A stretch of DNA of 64,000 nucleotides from Skermanella stibiiresistens SB22 (GTDB lineage Bacteria > Pseudomonadota > Alphaproteobacteria > Azospirillales > Azospirillaceae). Location of the stretch: contig NZ_AVFL01000002.1 in NCBI RefSeq assembly GCF_000576635.1, positions 62,001 to 126,000 on the forward strand, given 5' to 3'. The first letter of the stretch is position 1. The number at the start of each line of letters is the position of its first letter. Below, piece after piece: positions 55,429-64,000 of the stretch. Made by a program: the position numbers and the translations under genes. The notes below the pieces were generated by a model, which saw only the letters and a program-made list of their open reading frames with translations, did no database searches and was not told the origin of the DNA.

Positions 55429-55887
55429 ATGGTCCAGCGCACGGGATGGCGGGCACTTCACGCGGCGGCCGGACTGATTGGCTTCCTGACCATCGCCGCT
55501 TTCATGGTGTCGACCATCGTCGTGGAACTGTCCGGCGACGTGGCGGCGGTCGCGGAGGTCAAGGCGGCGATCGTCAAGGGTCTGTTCCTTTTGATCCCCG
55601 CCTTGGCCCTGACCGGGGCTTCCGGTTTCCATCTGGCGGGCCGGGCACCGAAGGGGCTGGCGGGGCGGAAGTTCCGGCGGATGCGGATCGTCGCCGGCAA
55701 TGGCTTGCTGCTGCTGGTGCCGGCGGCGCTCTATCTGCACTGGAAGGCGGCGGCGGGCGATTTCGACGAGATGTTCCTGCTGGTGCAGGCGGTCGAGGTC
55801 ATGGCTGGGACCTTGAACCTGGGACTGATCGGCCTGAACATCCGCGATGGTCTCCGCCTGACCGGCCGTCTCAAATCGATCGCATAG
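55429..55887 (+). CDS. Integral membrane protein, four helices
   Basis: A 152-residue protein with predicted membrane helices at about 10-32, 45-65, 84-103 and 115-140. I do not recognise the family. GGGAG precedes the ATG, and the gene follows the DUF1348 gene by 34 bases, so it is probably last in the GST operon. Confidence 0.7.
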   Translation: MVQRTGWRALHAAAGLIGFLTIAAFMVSTIVVELSGDVAAVAEVKAAIVKGLFLLIPALALTGASGFHLAGRAPKGLAGRKFRRMRIVAGNGLLLLVPAALYLHWKAAAGDFDEMFLLVQAVEVMAGTLNLGLIGLNIRDGLRLTGRLKSIA

Positions 55888-55932
55888 TTCCAACGCCTCT
55901 CGTGGGACCGTACCACGGGCAACCAACCGAGA

Positions 55933-56139
55933 TCACCGGTCGCGCGCTGCGTCCTCCTGTTCGCGGGAGAACCGCTCGAAGTCGTAGGACGAGCGACGCG
56001 ACTGCCGATCCCTCACATCCTGCGTCAGACCGGATTTTCGTGACTCGGCCAAATACTCCTCGTCGGACTGCACGCATCCTGTCAACGGTGCCAGGGTGAG
56101 CATCGCGAGACTGGCCAGGATCACTGTCATGGTTCGCAT
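55933..56139 (-). CDS. Small lipoprotein
   Basis: A 68-residue protein with a lipoprotein signal peptide; LTGC (about residues 19-22) is the lipobox. The mature part is short and highly charged (Arg, Glu, Asp), probably unstructured or helical. Function unknown. Confidence 0.6.
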   Translation of the reverse strand: MRTMTVILASLAMLTLAPLTGCVQSDEEYLAESRKSGLTQDVRDRQSRRSSYDFERFSREQEDAARDR

Positions 56140-56158
56140 GTCGCCGATGCCTAAGACC

Positions 56159-56353
56159 TCATGAGACTTCGGCCGAACAAGCCAATACGCGCCACTCAGG
56201 CAGGTTCTCCGTCAGGTTTCCCAGGTTGTCATGATCGGACGGGACGGTACCCGTCATCTTGTTGTCGTTGGCTTCCCAGTGGTAGGCGATATCCATGAGC
56301 AGGTCATCCGGGATTCCTTGGTTCAGGATGTCCTCGAGATTGTACTGTGCCAT
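56159..56353 (-). CDS. Small hypothetical protein
   Basis: A 64-residue acidic protein beginning MAQYNLEDILNQGIPDDLL, with no recognised domain. A GGGTGGGGAG purine-rich stretch runs up to the ATG. Base composition is lower in GC than the neighbours. It is upstream of the lipoprotein gene on the same strand. Confidence 0.45.
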   Translation of the reverse strand: MAQYNLEDILNQGIPDDLLMDIAYHWEANDNKMTGTVPSDHDNLGNLTENLPEWRVLACSAEVS

Positions 56354-56381
56354 CTCCCCACCCTACTTGCTCGACTATGGT

Positions 56382-56663
56382 TCACGATTTCCAACAAAGC
56401 GAACGGTGCTTATCGTCCATGCCGCTCCGGTTAGCTGTGAAATGGATCTCAGCCGAATGATTATCCGGTATCTCCGTCGGCTTCAGGATCGGCATTTCAA
56501 TCTCCGAACTGGCCTCCAAACCAAACCTTGAAACAAGTCCCAAATGCGTAGTGGTAATCTTGGGCTGACTCACGGTATTGGTTGCCTGAAGCTCCGGATT
56601 CCAACCGACGTGAGAGTCGTCGTTCCGATCCATATGATCCAGGGCACCGTTTCTGAAACCCAT
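56382..56663 (-). CDS. Possible small protein divergent from the sensor kinase
   Basis: A 93-codon open frame starting at the ATG at 56663, which overlaps the kinase start codon on the other strand. The product is polar, without signal or membrane segment and without recognised family. No ribosome site is evident. Composition is less GC-rich than the surroundings. It may be an accident; if it is not translated, 56354-56661 is plain intergenic sequence. Confidence 0.28.
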   Translation of the reverse strand: MGFRNGALDHMDRNDDSHVGWNPELQATNTVSQPKITTTHLGLVSRFGLEASSEIEMPILKPTEIPDNHSAEIHFTANRSGMDDKHRSLCWKS

Positions 56664-59600
56664 GATGGTATCGGAAAGTTCCGCTGAAGCGACAAGTAAT
56701 TTCCCCGAGCGAATGCCTGTGACACAGTCCACCCTGCGTGAGAACGAGTTAGCCTATCGGCTGAGGCAGCAGCGCCTGCTTGCCGAATTCGGACTTCACG
56801 CGCTGCGCTGCCGTGATTTCGACGAGTTGCTTCAGCGCGCGACCGAACTCTGCGCCGAGGGCATGGCGACCAAGCTGTGCAAGGTGCTGGAGTGGCAACC
56901 GATGGCCGATCAGTTGCTGGTCAGGGCGGGCGTTGGCTGGGCGGCCGGACTGGTCGGCCGGGCCATGGTCGGCGCGGATCTCGAGTCACCCGCCGGCTTC
57001 GCCCTGAAGACGGGTCTTCCCGTCATTTCCAACCATCTGGCGGGAGAAACGCGCTTCCGCACGCCGCGCCTGCTGGCCGACCACGGCGTTCGCCGCGCGA
57101 TCAACGTCGTCATCCGGGACGGCGACGCCAATTCGCCTTTCGGCGTCCTGGAGGTCGACAGCACGGACCCTGGCAAGTTCGAGGAGGACGATATCGCCTT
57201 CATGCAGGGCTTCGCCAACCTGCTGGGGGTGGCCATCGAGCGGAGCAAGGCCGAGGAGGGGATGCGCGCCTCCCATCGGCGGAACCTGGAGATCCTGGAG
57301 AGCATCAGCGACGCCTTCTACGCCGTCGACGACGCTTGGCGCTTCACCTATGTCAACCGCAAGGCCGAGGAGTGGTGGGGTCGGGCGCGCGGGGACTTGA
57401 ACGGGAAGGTCTATTGGGACGAGTTCCCCCAAGCCGTCGGCGGCGAGGCTTACGAAGCGCATCAGGCGGCGATGCGCGACGGTGTCCAGATCAGGTGCGA
57501 GACCATGTCGCCGATCCTTGGACATTGGGTCGAAGTCGATATACATCCCACCGCCAATGGCGGCCTGTCCGTGTATTTCCGGGATGTCACCGAGCGTCGA
57601 CGGACCCAGGAGGCGTTGCGGGAGAGCGAGGCGCGGGTGCGGATGGAGCGTGAGTTCCTGGACACGCTGATCCAGCGCGCGCCGATCGGCATCTCCATCA
57701 CCATGGCCGATACCGGCCGCGCCGCGACCTTGAACGACAAGGCCAAGGAACTGATCGGCCATGGCGAGCTTGGCGGCGACTTCGAGCGCTACGAAAGCTA
57801 CGGCGCTGTCCATCCCGATGGGACGAGCTACAAAATTCCCGAATATGCCGCCGTTCGGGCGGCCTTGCGGGGTGAGTTCGTCGAGCGCGAGCCAACGATG
57901 TACCGCCGGGGCGGCAGGGACGGAAAGGAAAAGCGGCGCTTCGAGGTGAGCAGTTCGCCGGTGCGCGACGCCACCGGCCGGATCGTCGCCGCGGTCACCG
58001 TACTGGTGGATGTCGAGCAGCAGCACCGCCGCGCCGAACAGCTTCAGGCTCTCGCCAGCGCGTCCCTCGCGGTGACCGCGGCGGCGACGGTCGATGCGAC
58101 CCTCGACGAGATCGCGTCGGCCGCGCGCGAGGTCATCGGCGCCCATCAGGCTGCCGTCAGCCTGACGCGCGGTCCGAACTGGCGACAGGCGATACACCGC
58201 TTTTCGTTTTCGGACCGCTATGAACGGTGGCGGGGTTTCTCGGAGCCGACCGATGGTTCGGGAATCTACGCCCTGGTGTGCGAGACCAATCGGCCGTTGC
58301 GCTTGACGCAGTCCGAACTGGAAGCCCATCCCCGGTGGCGGAACTTTGGGGACAGTGTCAAGGGACATCCGCCGCTGCGCGGCTGGCTGGCGGTTCCGCT
58401 GGTATCGAGCAAGGGCAGCAATCTCGGCGTCGTCCAGATCTCCGACAAGGCCGATGGCGGTGATTTCGACGCCGAGGACGAGGCGATGCTCGTCCAACTG
58501 GCGCAACTCGCCTCGGCCGCGATCGAGCAGGCCCAGGCCGAGGAGGATCTATGGAACCTCAACGAGACGCTGGAGGACCGCGTCGTCGAGCGCACGCGGG
58601 AGCGCGACCGCCTGTGGGAACTCAGCGAGGATCTGCTGGTGGTCGCCAACTTCAAGGGCGAACTGTTGAGGGTCAGCCCCTCGTGGGCCCGGCTGCTGGG
58701 CCATGGCGAGGCCGCGCTGCTCACGCGGCCCTATGGCGATCTCATCCACCCGGATGATCTGCCGACGGCCCTGGCTAGTCTGGACGCGCTCCGCGTCGGG
58801 GGTCGCCCGGTCCGTTTCGAGAACCGGGTGTTGGCGGCGGATGGATCGTGGCGGTGGATCGCCTGGCTGCTTTCCGCCGATCCCAACGGCTTGGAATTCC
58901 ATGGCGTCGGCCGCGATGTCACCGCCGAGAAGGCCGCGACGCAGGCTTTGCGCGTCGCGGAGGAGCAACTTCGGCAGGCGCAGAAGATGGAGGCGCTCGG
59001 GCAGCTGACCGGCGGCGTGGCCCATGACTTCAACAACCTGCTCCAAGGGATCGGCGGCAGCCTGGAGGCGGTCGAACGGCGCCTGGAGGCGGGCCGGACG
59101 GATATCGCCCAGTTCAGCCGCGCCGCGCGCGTCTCGGTCGAGAGGGCGGCGACGCTCACCCAGCGCCTGCTGGCGTTCTCCCGCCGCCAGCCGCTCAATC
59201 CCGATGTTCTCGACCTGAACGTCCTGGTCGCCGGCATGGCGGATCTTGTCCGACGTTCGGTCGGAGAGTCGATCCGGATCGAGTTGATCCCAGCCGAGGG
59301 TCTTTGGCACACCTGGGCCGATGCCAATCAGGTCGAGAGCGTGCTTCTAAACTTGGCGATCAACGCCCGCGACGCGATGCCCGATGGCGGGCGGTTGACG
59401 ATCGAGACCTCGAACACCGATCTGGGTGAGGCCGAGGCCGCCGGACTTGGGATGGAACGCGGTGAATACGTGACGCTGGCCGTGACCGACAGGGGATTGG
59501 GCATGCCGCCCGACGTGCTGGAACGGGCGTTCGAGCCGTTCTTCACGACTAAGCCGCTGGGGCAGGGAACCGGGTTGGGGTTGAGCCAGCTCTATGGATT

Positions 59601-60135
59601 CGCCAAACAGTCGGGTGGTCACGCCAGGATCGACAGCGAAGTCGGGAAGGGCACCAGCGTGACGCTTCTCCTGCCACGCCACCTCGATACGCGGGTCGCG
59701 GTGCCGGCCGATGGCGCGGGACCGGCCACGATGCGGGAGGCCGGCCCTCGGGACATGCCCGATCGCGGATCGGCCATCCTGGTGGTCGAGGACGAGATGA
59801 TCGTCGCCATGGTGTTGGTGGAAACGTTGGAGGAACAGGGCTTCACCGTGGTCGAGGCGGCGGAGGCCCAAGGCGCCTTGCGCATCCTGGAGAGTTCGGC
59901 GCCGATCGACCTGCTGATCACCGATGTCGGCCTTCCCGGCATCGACGGGCGAAGGTTGGCCGACATGGCGCGGGTGCTCCGGCCGGGATTGAAGGTGCTG
60001 TTCCTGACCGGCTACTCCCATGGCGCCGGGATGGGAGAGACCGGTCCGGGAAATGGCGACACCGCTCTGATCAGCAAGCCGGTCGCCATGGACTCGCTGC
60101 TCGCCAAGGTGCGGTCGATGACGGCGCGAGAGTGA
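56662..60135 (+). CDS. Hybrid sensor histidine kinase (GAF-PAS-PAS-GAF-PAS-HisKA-HATPase-REC)
   Basis: A 1157-residue soluble hybrid kinase. Order: GAF (about 37-190), PAS (208-315), PAS (330-450), GAF (465-625), a coiled coil, PAS (655-765), HisKA with phospho-acceptor His788 in GGVAHDFNNLLQ, HATPase_c with NLAINARDAM and GTGLGLSQLYG, and a C-terminal receiver with Asp1088 in LITDVGLPG. No membrane segments, so it senses cytoplasmic signals or light/redox through PAS/GAF cofactors. The start could also be the ATG at 56713. No separate regulator gene is adjacent. Confidence 0.93.
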   Translation: MMVSESSAEATSNFPERMPVTQSTLRENELAYRLRQQRLLAEFGLHALRCRDFDELLQRATELCAEGMATKLCKVLEWQPMADQLLVRAGVGWAAGLVGRAMVGADLESPAGFALKTGLPVISNHLAGETRFRTPRLLADHGVRRAINVVIRDGDANSPFGVLEVDSTDPGKFEEDDIAFMQGFANLLGVAIERSKAEEGMRASHRRNLEILESISDAFYAVDDAWRFTYVNRKAEEWWGRARGDLNGKVYWDEFPQAVGGEAYEAHQAAMRDGVQIRCETMSPILGHWVEVDIHPTANGGLSVYFRDVTERRRTQEALRESEARVRMEREFLDTLIQRAPIGISITMADTGRAATLNDKAKELIGHGELGGDFERYESYGAVHPDGTSYKIPEYAAVRAALRGEFVEREPTMYRRGGRDGKEKRRFEVSSSPVRDATGRIVAAVTVLVDVEQQHRRAEQLQALASASLAVTAAATVDATLDEIASAAREVIGAHQAAVSLTRGPNWRQAIHRFSFSDRYERWRGFSEPTDGSGIYALVCETNRPLRLTQSELEAHPRWRNFGDSVKGHPPLRGWLAVPLVSSKGSNLGVVQISDKADGGDFDAEDEAMLVQLAQLASAAIEQAQAEEDLWNLNETLEDRVVERTRERDRLWELSEDLLVVANFKGELLRVSPSWARLLGHGEAALLTRPYGDLIHPDDLPTALASLDALRVGGRPVRFENRVLAADGSWRWIAWLLSADPNGLEFHGVGRDVTAEKAATQALRVAEEQLRQAQKMEALGQLTGGVAHDFNNLLQGIGGSLEAVERRLEAGRTDIAQFSRAARVSVERAATLTQRLLAFSRRQPLNPDVLDLNVLVAGMADLVRRSVGESIRIELIPAEGLWHTWADANQVESVLLNLAINARDAMPDGGRLTIETSNTDLGEAEAAGLGMERGEYVTLAVTDRGLGMPPDVLERAFEPFFTTKPLGQGTGLGLSQLYGFAKQSGGHARIDSEVGKGTSVTLLLPRHLDTRVAVPADGAGPATMREAGPRDMPDRGSAILVVEDEMIVAMVLVETLEEQGFTVVEAAEAQGALRILESSAPIDLLITDVGLPGIDGRRLADMARVLRPGLKVLFLTGYSHGAGMGETGPGNGDTALISKPVAMDSLLAKVRSMTARE

Positions 60136-60523
60136 TGGCGGGTCGAGCGAGATCCCTTCGGCCGCCTGTGGCCGACAAGCGCCCCGATCCACGCGAAAGT
60201 CATTGGCAGTGATCAAATCGCTGAATGTTTAAAAATTCACAGGCATCGTAGGTCGGGTAAAGCGAAGCGGCACCCGACAAGCAGACGATTCGCTGTCGGG
60301 TGCCGCTTCGCTTTACCCGACCTACACGTAGAAGATGCTTGAGGTGGGGCGCGGTCCGACAATTCATTGTAAGTTGATCAAGACAACTTCAAAGACATCG
60401 CCAAAGAATAATCGCGTTTTGAAACCGATCAATCGATTTTAACGATCGTTATCACCTGTACAATGCGTTAGATCGATTGATCCTCCAGTGTGATGATGGG
60501 CTCGAATTGGAGGGAGCTTGATC
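60136..60523. other. Gene-free region with a long palindrome and a dyad upstream of the YeiH-type gene
   Basis: No gene is seen. It contains the 32-bp-arm palindrome (60248-60325), an AT-richer segment (60355-60480) and an inverted repeat GATCAATCGAT / ATCGATTGATC (60427-60437 and 60472-60482). The latter lies some 40 bases before the transporter gene and may bind its regulator. Confidence 0.5.
60248..60325. repeat. Long perfect inverted repeat, REP/MITE-like
   Basis: Two perfect 32-base arms (60248-60279 and 60294-60325) flank a 14-base loop. The arms begin GTAGGTCGGGTAAAGCGAAG at the outer edge and end CACCCGACA at the loop. Such GTAGGTCGGGT-type palindromes recur between genes in many proteobacteria. 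It lies 112 bases after the kinase stop and could also serve as a hairpin for transcript ends, though no U-tract follows. Confidence 0.85.
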
Positions 60524-61576
60524 ATGACCGCCCGAACCGTCGTCAGCCATTTCCCCATCCCACAACCAGTGTCGCATCCGGTGCCGCATCGGCTAGGCGT
60601 CTGGCCGGGAATGATCCTGGCGGCGGCGATCGCTGGATTCGGAATGGCGCTCCGGGAGTTGCCCGGCTTGGGCCACTTCAGCCCGATGATCCTGGCGATC
60701 CTGATCGGCATCGGTTTTCACAACCTGGTGGGCACGCCGGCGGCGGCGAGAGCCGGTGTCGTGTTCTCGATGAGGACGCTGCTTCGTTTCGCCATAGTTC
60801 TACTCGGGCTGCAATTGACGGCGGCTCAGGTGGCGGAGGTCGGCGCCACGGGAGTGGCGGTGATCGTGGCGACGCTCGGTGCCACGTTCCTGTTCACGAC
60901 TTGGCTGGGGCGGCGGCTGGGAGTCGATCGCGGCCTGACGGAGTTGATCGCGGCCGGCACCTCCATCTGCGGTGCCTCGGCGGTGGTCGCCACCAACACA
61001 GTGACCCGTGCGCCCGACGAGGATGTGGCCTACGCGGTCGCCTGCGTTACCGTGTTCGGCTCCATCGCCATGTTCGGCTATCCGCTGCTGGCGGGGCCGC
61101 TGGGACTCGGTTCCCAGGGCTATGGCTTGTGGGCGGGCGCGTCGATCCATGAGATCGCGCAAGTCGTCGCCGCGGCTTTTCAGAACGGCGCGGCGTCGGG
61201 CGAGTTCGGGACGGTCGCAAAGCTCACCCGTGTGATGCTGTTGGCGCCCGTCGTGATGACACTGGGCTTCCTGGCGACCAGACGGGCGCGCCGGCGCGGA
61301 GCGGATGGTGTCCAGCCGAAGATGCCGATGCCGTGGTTCGTGCTGGGTTTCGTGGCGCTGGTCGCGGTCAACAGTGTCATCACCATTCCGGAGGGGATCC
61401 GCCAGGGAATCGTCCCGGCGACCACATTCCTGCTGTCGATGGCCCTGGCCGCCATGGGGCTGGAGACGGACATCGCCAAACTGCGGGCCAAGGGCGTCCG
61501 TCCTCTGATCCTCGGGTTCTGCGCTTTTCTCTTCATCGCCGGCTTCAGCCTGCTATTGGTCATGACGACTATGTGA
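60524..61576 (+). CDS. YeiH-family putative sulfate exporter / membrane transporter
   Basis: A 350-residue membrane protein with about ten helices. Marks of the family are [54 protein letters not shown] and [24 protein letters not shown] lies seven bases before the ATG at 60524, which is preferred over a TTG two codons earlier. A LysR gene follows by 25 bases, parallel to the yeiE-yeiH pairing in enterobacteria. The substrate, sulfate or a sulfur compound, is family-based. Confidence 0.87.
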   Translation: MTARTVVSHFPIPQPVSHPVPHRLGVWPGMILAAAIAGFGMALRELPGLGHFSPMILAILIGIGFHNLVGTPAAARAGVVFSMRTLLRFAIVLLGLQLTAAQVAEVGATGVAVIVATLGATFLFTTWLGRRLGVDRGLTELIAAGTSICGASAVVATNTVTRAPDEDVAYAVACVTVFGSIAMFGYPLLAGPLGLGSQGYGLWAGASIHEIAQVVAAAFQNGAASGEFGTVAKLTRVMLLAPVVMTLGFLATRRARRRGADGVQPKMPMPWFVLGFVALVAVNSVITIPEGIRQGIVPATTFLLSMALAAMGLETDIAKLRAKGVRPLILGFCAFLFIAGFSLLLVMTTM

Positions 61577-61601
61577 CCGGAACACACTTGACCGGAATGC
61601 C

Positions 61602-62498
61602 ATGACACTCGAACAGCTGCGCATCTTCGTGGCGGTCGCGGAGCGGGAGCACGTCACGCGGGCGGCGCGCGACCTGAATTTGACCCAATCGGCCACGAGC
61701 GCCGCCATCGCGGCACTGGAGGAAAGGCACGCCACCAAGTTGTTCGACCGAATGGGGCGCGGCATCGTGCTGACCGAAGCTGGCCGCTTATTCCTGGGAG
61801 AGGCGAGGGCGGTGCTCGCGAGGGCGGCGGCGGCTGAACTGGTGCTCGACGATCTCGCCGGCCTGAAACGAGGTTCGCTTTCGCTGGCGGCCAGTCAAAC
61901 CGTCGCGAATTACTGGCTGCCTCCGGTGATCCACCGTTTCCAGACGCGCCATCCCGGCATCACGGTAAGGCTGTCGATCGGCAATACCGAGACGGTGACG
62001 GCGTCGATCCATCGGGGGGACGCCGATATCGGATTCGTGGAGGGAACCGTCGATGACGCCGCCCTCGTGGTCGAACCCGTGGCGGAGGACGAACTGGCGC
62101 TGGTGGTGCCTCCTGGACACCCCTGGGCGATGCCGTCATTTGATTTGAAACCTGCCCACGACTTGAAAACCGCGCGGTGGATCTCGCGAGAGGCGGGTTC
62201 CGGGACCAGATCGATTTTCGAAGCCGCTCTCCCAAACCTGGGTGTCCAGCCGCGAGATCTAAACATCGCGTTGGAGCTTCCGTCGAATGAGGCGGTGCGT
62301 GCGGCGGTCGAGGCGGGCGCCGGCGTGACCGTTATTTCCCGATTGGTGGTGGCGGGGTCATTGAAGGCCGGGACGTTGGTCGCCGTCGGCATCGACTTGC
62401 CAAAACGTCAATTCTTCGCGCTGAGGCATGGCGAGCGCTATGTCACGCGGGCCGGGCGCGCGTTGCGAGATCTGATTTTCGAGAACGCGGGCTGCTGA
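61602..62498 (+). CDS. LysR-family regulator, YeiE/CysB-like
   Basis: A 298-residue regulator. The N-terminal helix-turn-helix is LEQLRIFVAVAEREHVTRAARDLNLTQSATSAAIAALEE; the effector domain (about 90-290) has SREAGSGTRSIFEAAL, typical of the YeiE-like group. It follows the YeiH-type gene on the same strand and probably controls it. Confidence 0.9.
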   Translation: MTLEQLRIFVAVAEREHVTRAARDLNLTQSATSAAIAALEERHATKLFDRMGRGIVLTEAGRLFLGEARAVLARAAAAELVLDDLAGLKRGSLSLAASQTVANYWLPPVIHRFQTRHPGITVRLSIGNTETVTASIHRGDADIGFVEGTVDDAALVVEPVAEDELALVVPPGHPWAMPSFDLKPAHDLKTARWISREAGSGTRSIFEAALPNLGVQPRDLNIALELPSNEAVRAAVEAGAGVTVISRLVVAGSLKAGTLVAVGIDLPKRQFFALRHGERYVTRAGRALRDLIFENAGC

Positions 62499-62937
62499 CC
62501 TGGGTGGGGGGAAACTGGGTGGATGGGCAAATCGGCGGGATAGGAACGCGCCGATGCGGCGCGCGGACGTGTGGGCCACGCGCCGCATCGGCAAGTCCCC
62601 AAGAATTCCCGTCAGTCTTGGCGTCCAGCGCTCAGCGCAGACCAACGAGCGAGAGAACCGCGATCACGACGACAATCACGCCGATGATGTAAAAGATGTT
62701 CCGCCCCACTTGATTCTCCAACGTTGGTTTGTCGATGTAGGTCAGAACGTCCGGGGGTCGATGAAAGTTCCCACCCGCTCGCCCGCCACTGAGCCCTGCT
62801 TTCCCGGACGCGATCGAGATGCAACCGTAAAAACGGAACATAGGCAGAACATTTTGCTTGATGTTCCACCTCTGTTCTTTCAGTATTCCGATATCGCCAA
62901 GCCGGCGATCGCTGGATCACCTGAAAGGGAGGATACG
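62499..62937. other. Gene-poor region after the LysR gene
   Basis: No firm gene, except one doubtful minus-strand frame ending in a membrane helix (62632-62841). GC is high up to about 62640 and then lower. No terminator or repeat was recognised here. Confidence 0.4.
62632..62841 (-). CDS. Possible small single-pass membrane protein
   Basis: A 69-codon frame whose last 20-odd residues form a membrane helix (GRNIFYIIGVIVVVIAVLSLVGL). Such tiny hydrophobic proteins are common between genes in alphaproteobacteria. The start is uncertain; a later TTG or GTG would leave only the helix. No clear ribosome site precedes the ATG. Confidence 0.4.
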   Translation of the reverse strand: MFRFYGCISIASGKAGLSGGRAGGNFHRPPDVLTYIDKPTLENQVGRNIFYIIGVIVVVIAVLSLVGLR

Positions 62938-63039
62938 ATGTCGGTTCCCAAGTTTCTCACGGAGTTCGTGGGCTTCGCTGGTCTCATCACCACATTGTAT
63001 GGCTGGACCGTGGTTGGGCACGTGCTGGGTCTGCGCTGA
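62938..63039 (+). CDS. 33-residue membrane peptide
   Basis: A short gene with a strong AAAGGGAGG site seven bases before ATG. The peptide has one amphipathic hydrophobic segment (VGFAGLITTLYGWTVVGHVLGL) and would be a single-pass membrane peptide. Codon use fits the genome. No family known to me. Confidence 0.5.
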   Translation: MSVPKFLTEFVGFAGLITTLYGWTVVGHVLGLR

Positions 63040-63078
63040 GCTGAATCAGCCAAGTGATCGCGGCGGTCGATACGAAAA

Positions 63079-63114
63079 AAGCCGATGCCAAGGTGTCTAC
63101 CTTGTCATCGGCTT
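63079..63114 (-). terminator. Rho-independent terminator for the minus-strand gene at 63231
   Basis: Arms 63079-63094 and 63099-63114 pair in 15 of 16 positions around a 4-base loop. On the minus strand the stem is followed by a T run (complement of 63075-63080). It is 116 bases downstream of the Pro/Ala-rich gene's stop. Confidence 0.8.
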
Positions 63115-63230
63115 GATCAAACCGCGCTATATTCTTCACTAACATCGATGGCATCTGGTAATTCAAGCGGGAGAGGAAGTATTGCCCCTCCTTTTCAAAT
63201 TATCGAATACTCCGTGCAGCGAAACCGTCG

Positions 63231-64000
63231 TCAGCGAGGACGGCGCGCGGCCCGGTGCGCCGGGATCGGAATCGGGCGATTCACCTGTTCGTCACGACGG
63301 CTGGCCGACATGTCGATTTCGATGCGGGCGAGTGCCTTGCGCAATTCGTGAACCGCATCATGCAACGTCTGAATGCTGCCTTCGCCCGGTGCCTGTTTCC
63401 AACCACGATAGGCGACCAAGCAGGACCGGGCCGTATCGCGCAGCCTGCCCTCGACGGCATCGACCGGGGGGGCCGGTTCCGCCCTGCCCGACGGCGTGGC
63501 TGGACGCGGAGCTTCCGCAGCGGGAGCGGCTTGGACCGGTGTCGGTGCCGCGGCCGGGGTAGGGGCCGGACGGCTTTCGACCGGAGAGGGTTGCGGCGTG
63601 GACGGCGCGCTCCGGCCAATATCCGACGCACGCAGCTGGGTTCTTCCCTCCGAATTGGCGTGCCGTCGGACCAGCGGCCGCGACTCGATCGGATCGATGG
63701 GCGGAGTGGCGGGTTGCTCCGCGGCGATCGGACGCTGAACGGCGGGACGATCCACCACCGGGCTGGGCTCGGGCGTCGATGCCTCGGGGGCGACTTCGTC
63801 CGGTTGTTGGGACTCCGAAGCGGACGCTTCCGAAAGGCTTGGCTCCGCGGTCGCTTCCGCTGGACTGGACGTGGAGGCTGTCTCCGGCTCGGCCACGGTC
63901 TCCGTCCCGCCACCGCCCGCCTCGACCTGACCGCCGTCGGCCAAGCTTGGCTGGGAGGACGCCGGTTCCATACCCGAAGCCTCGGCCTTGCGAACTATGT
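63231..64000 (-). CDS. Pro/Ala-rich protein of unknown function (5' end beyond right edge)
   Basis: The frame is open from the stop at 63231 to the window edge; the ATG at 63971 is internal or a possible start, with residues IVRKAEASG read upstream of it. The visible part is a long disordered Pro/Ala/Glu/Ser-rich stretch (about 180 residues) and then a compact helical C-terminal domain, DAVEGRLRDTARSCLVAYRGW to HDAVHELRKALARIEIDM, ending in a basic tail. No family recognised. A terminator follows at 63079-63114. Confidence 0.6.
   Translation of the reverse strand, partial: IVRKAEASGMEPASSQPSLADGGQVEAGGGGTETVAEPETASTSSPAEATAEPSLSEASASESQQPDEVAPEASTPEPSPVVDRPAVQRPIAAEQPATPPIDPIESRPLVRRHANSEGRTQLRASDIGRSAPSTPQPSPVESRPAPTPAAAPTPVQAAPAAEAPRPATPSGRAEPAPPVDAVEGRLRDTARSCLVAYRGWKQAPGEGSIQTLHDAVHELRKALARIEIDMSASRRDEQVNRPIPIPAHRAARRPR

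Overview
The window is about 64 kb of GC-rich bacterial chromosome with dense, overlapping operons and Shine-Dalgarno-led starts. The guaB / RsmB-family methyltransferase / guaA neighbourhood, the fused LivH-LivM permease and the purine catabolism genes suggest an alphaproteobacterium, perhaps a Rhodospirillales/Azospirillum-like lineage. That placement is inference from gene content. I saw no rRNA, tRNA, CRISPR array or intact prophage.

Region 1 (1-7399, minus strand) is one tightly overlapping operon of the aryl-polyene / flexirubin type: acyl carrier protein, membrane protein, acyl-ACP ligase, dehydratase, LpxL-like acyltransferase, LolA-like carrier, MMPL exporter, a NodB-type deacetylase and the start of a probable methyltransferase that runs off the left edge. 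Region 2 (7620-16985) holds an orphan periplasmic binding protein, an HD-domain protein, three small unknown genes, a complete branched-chain-amino-acid-type ABC transporter with a fused LivH-LivM permease, and a PhyH-type dioxygenase. Region 3 (17001-22028, minus) is a MarR / FUSC / DUF1656 / HlyD efflux operon whose last gene is an 8-oxoguanine deaminase.

Region 4 (22353-24734) has a RibD-like reductase, a small membrane protein and a PQQ-type sugar dehydrogenase. Region 5 (24759-35441) is a purine/urate catabolism locus: a UraD-allantoate amidohydrolase fusion facing uraH-xdhA-xdhB-xdhC and a nucleoside-type ABC transporter without its binding protein. Urate oxidase and allantoinase are not in the window. 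Region 6 (35558-42452) carries guaB, a paralogous pair of unknown membrane coiled-coil proteins, an RsmB-family methyltransferase, two tandem GNATs and guaA. Salvage/degradation (region 5) and GMP synthesis (region 6) are therefore adjacent.

Region 7 (42453-44953) is a decayed accessory patch: a truncated DUF1778 antitoxin, an AT-rich island, transposase remnants and an internally deleted IS5-family transposase, with one intact NTF2-like gene inside. That gene carries an operator-like palindrome resembling the one between hxlR and its divergent SDR gene, so they may share a regulator. Region 8 (44954-55887) is a detoxification/redox neighbourhood with HxlR, two SDRs, a prolyl oligopeptidase, NTF2-like proteins, two LysR regulators, a GST and a three-domain flavoprotein. 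Region 9 (55933-64000) has small unknown genes, a large hybrid sensor kinase, a long perfect palindrome, a YeiH-type transporter with a LysR regulator, two short membrane peptides and a Pro/Ala-rich protein running off the right edge.
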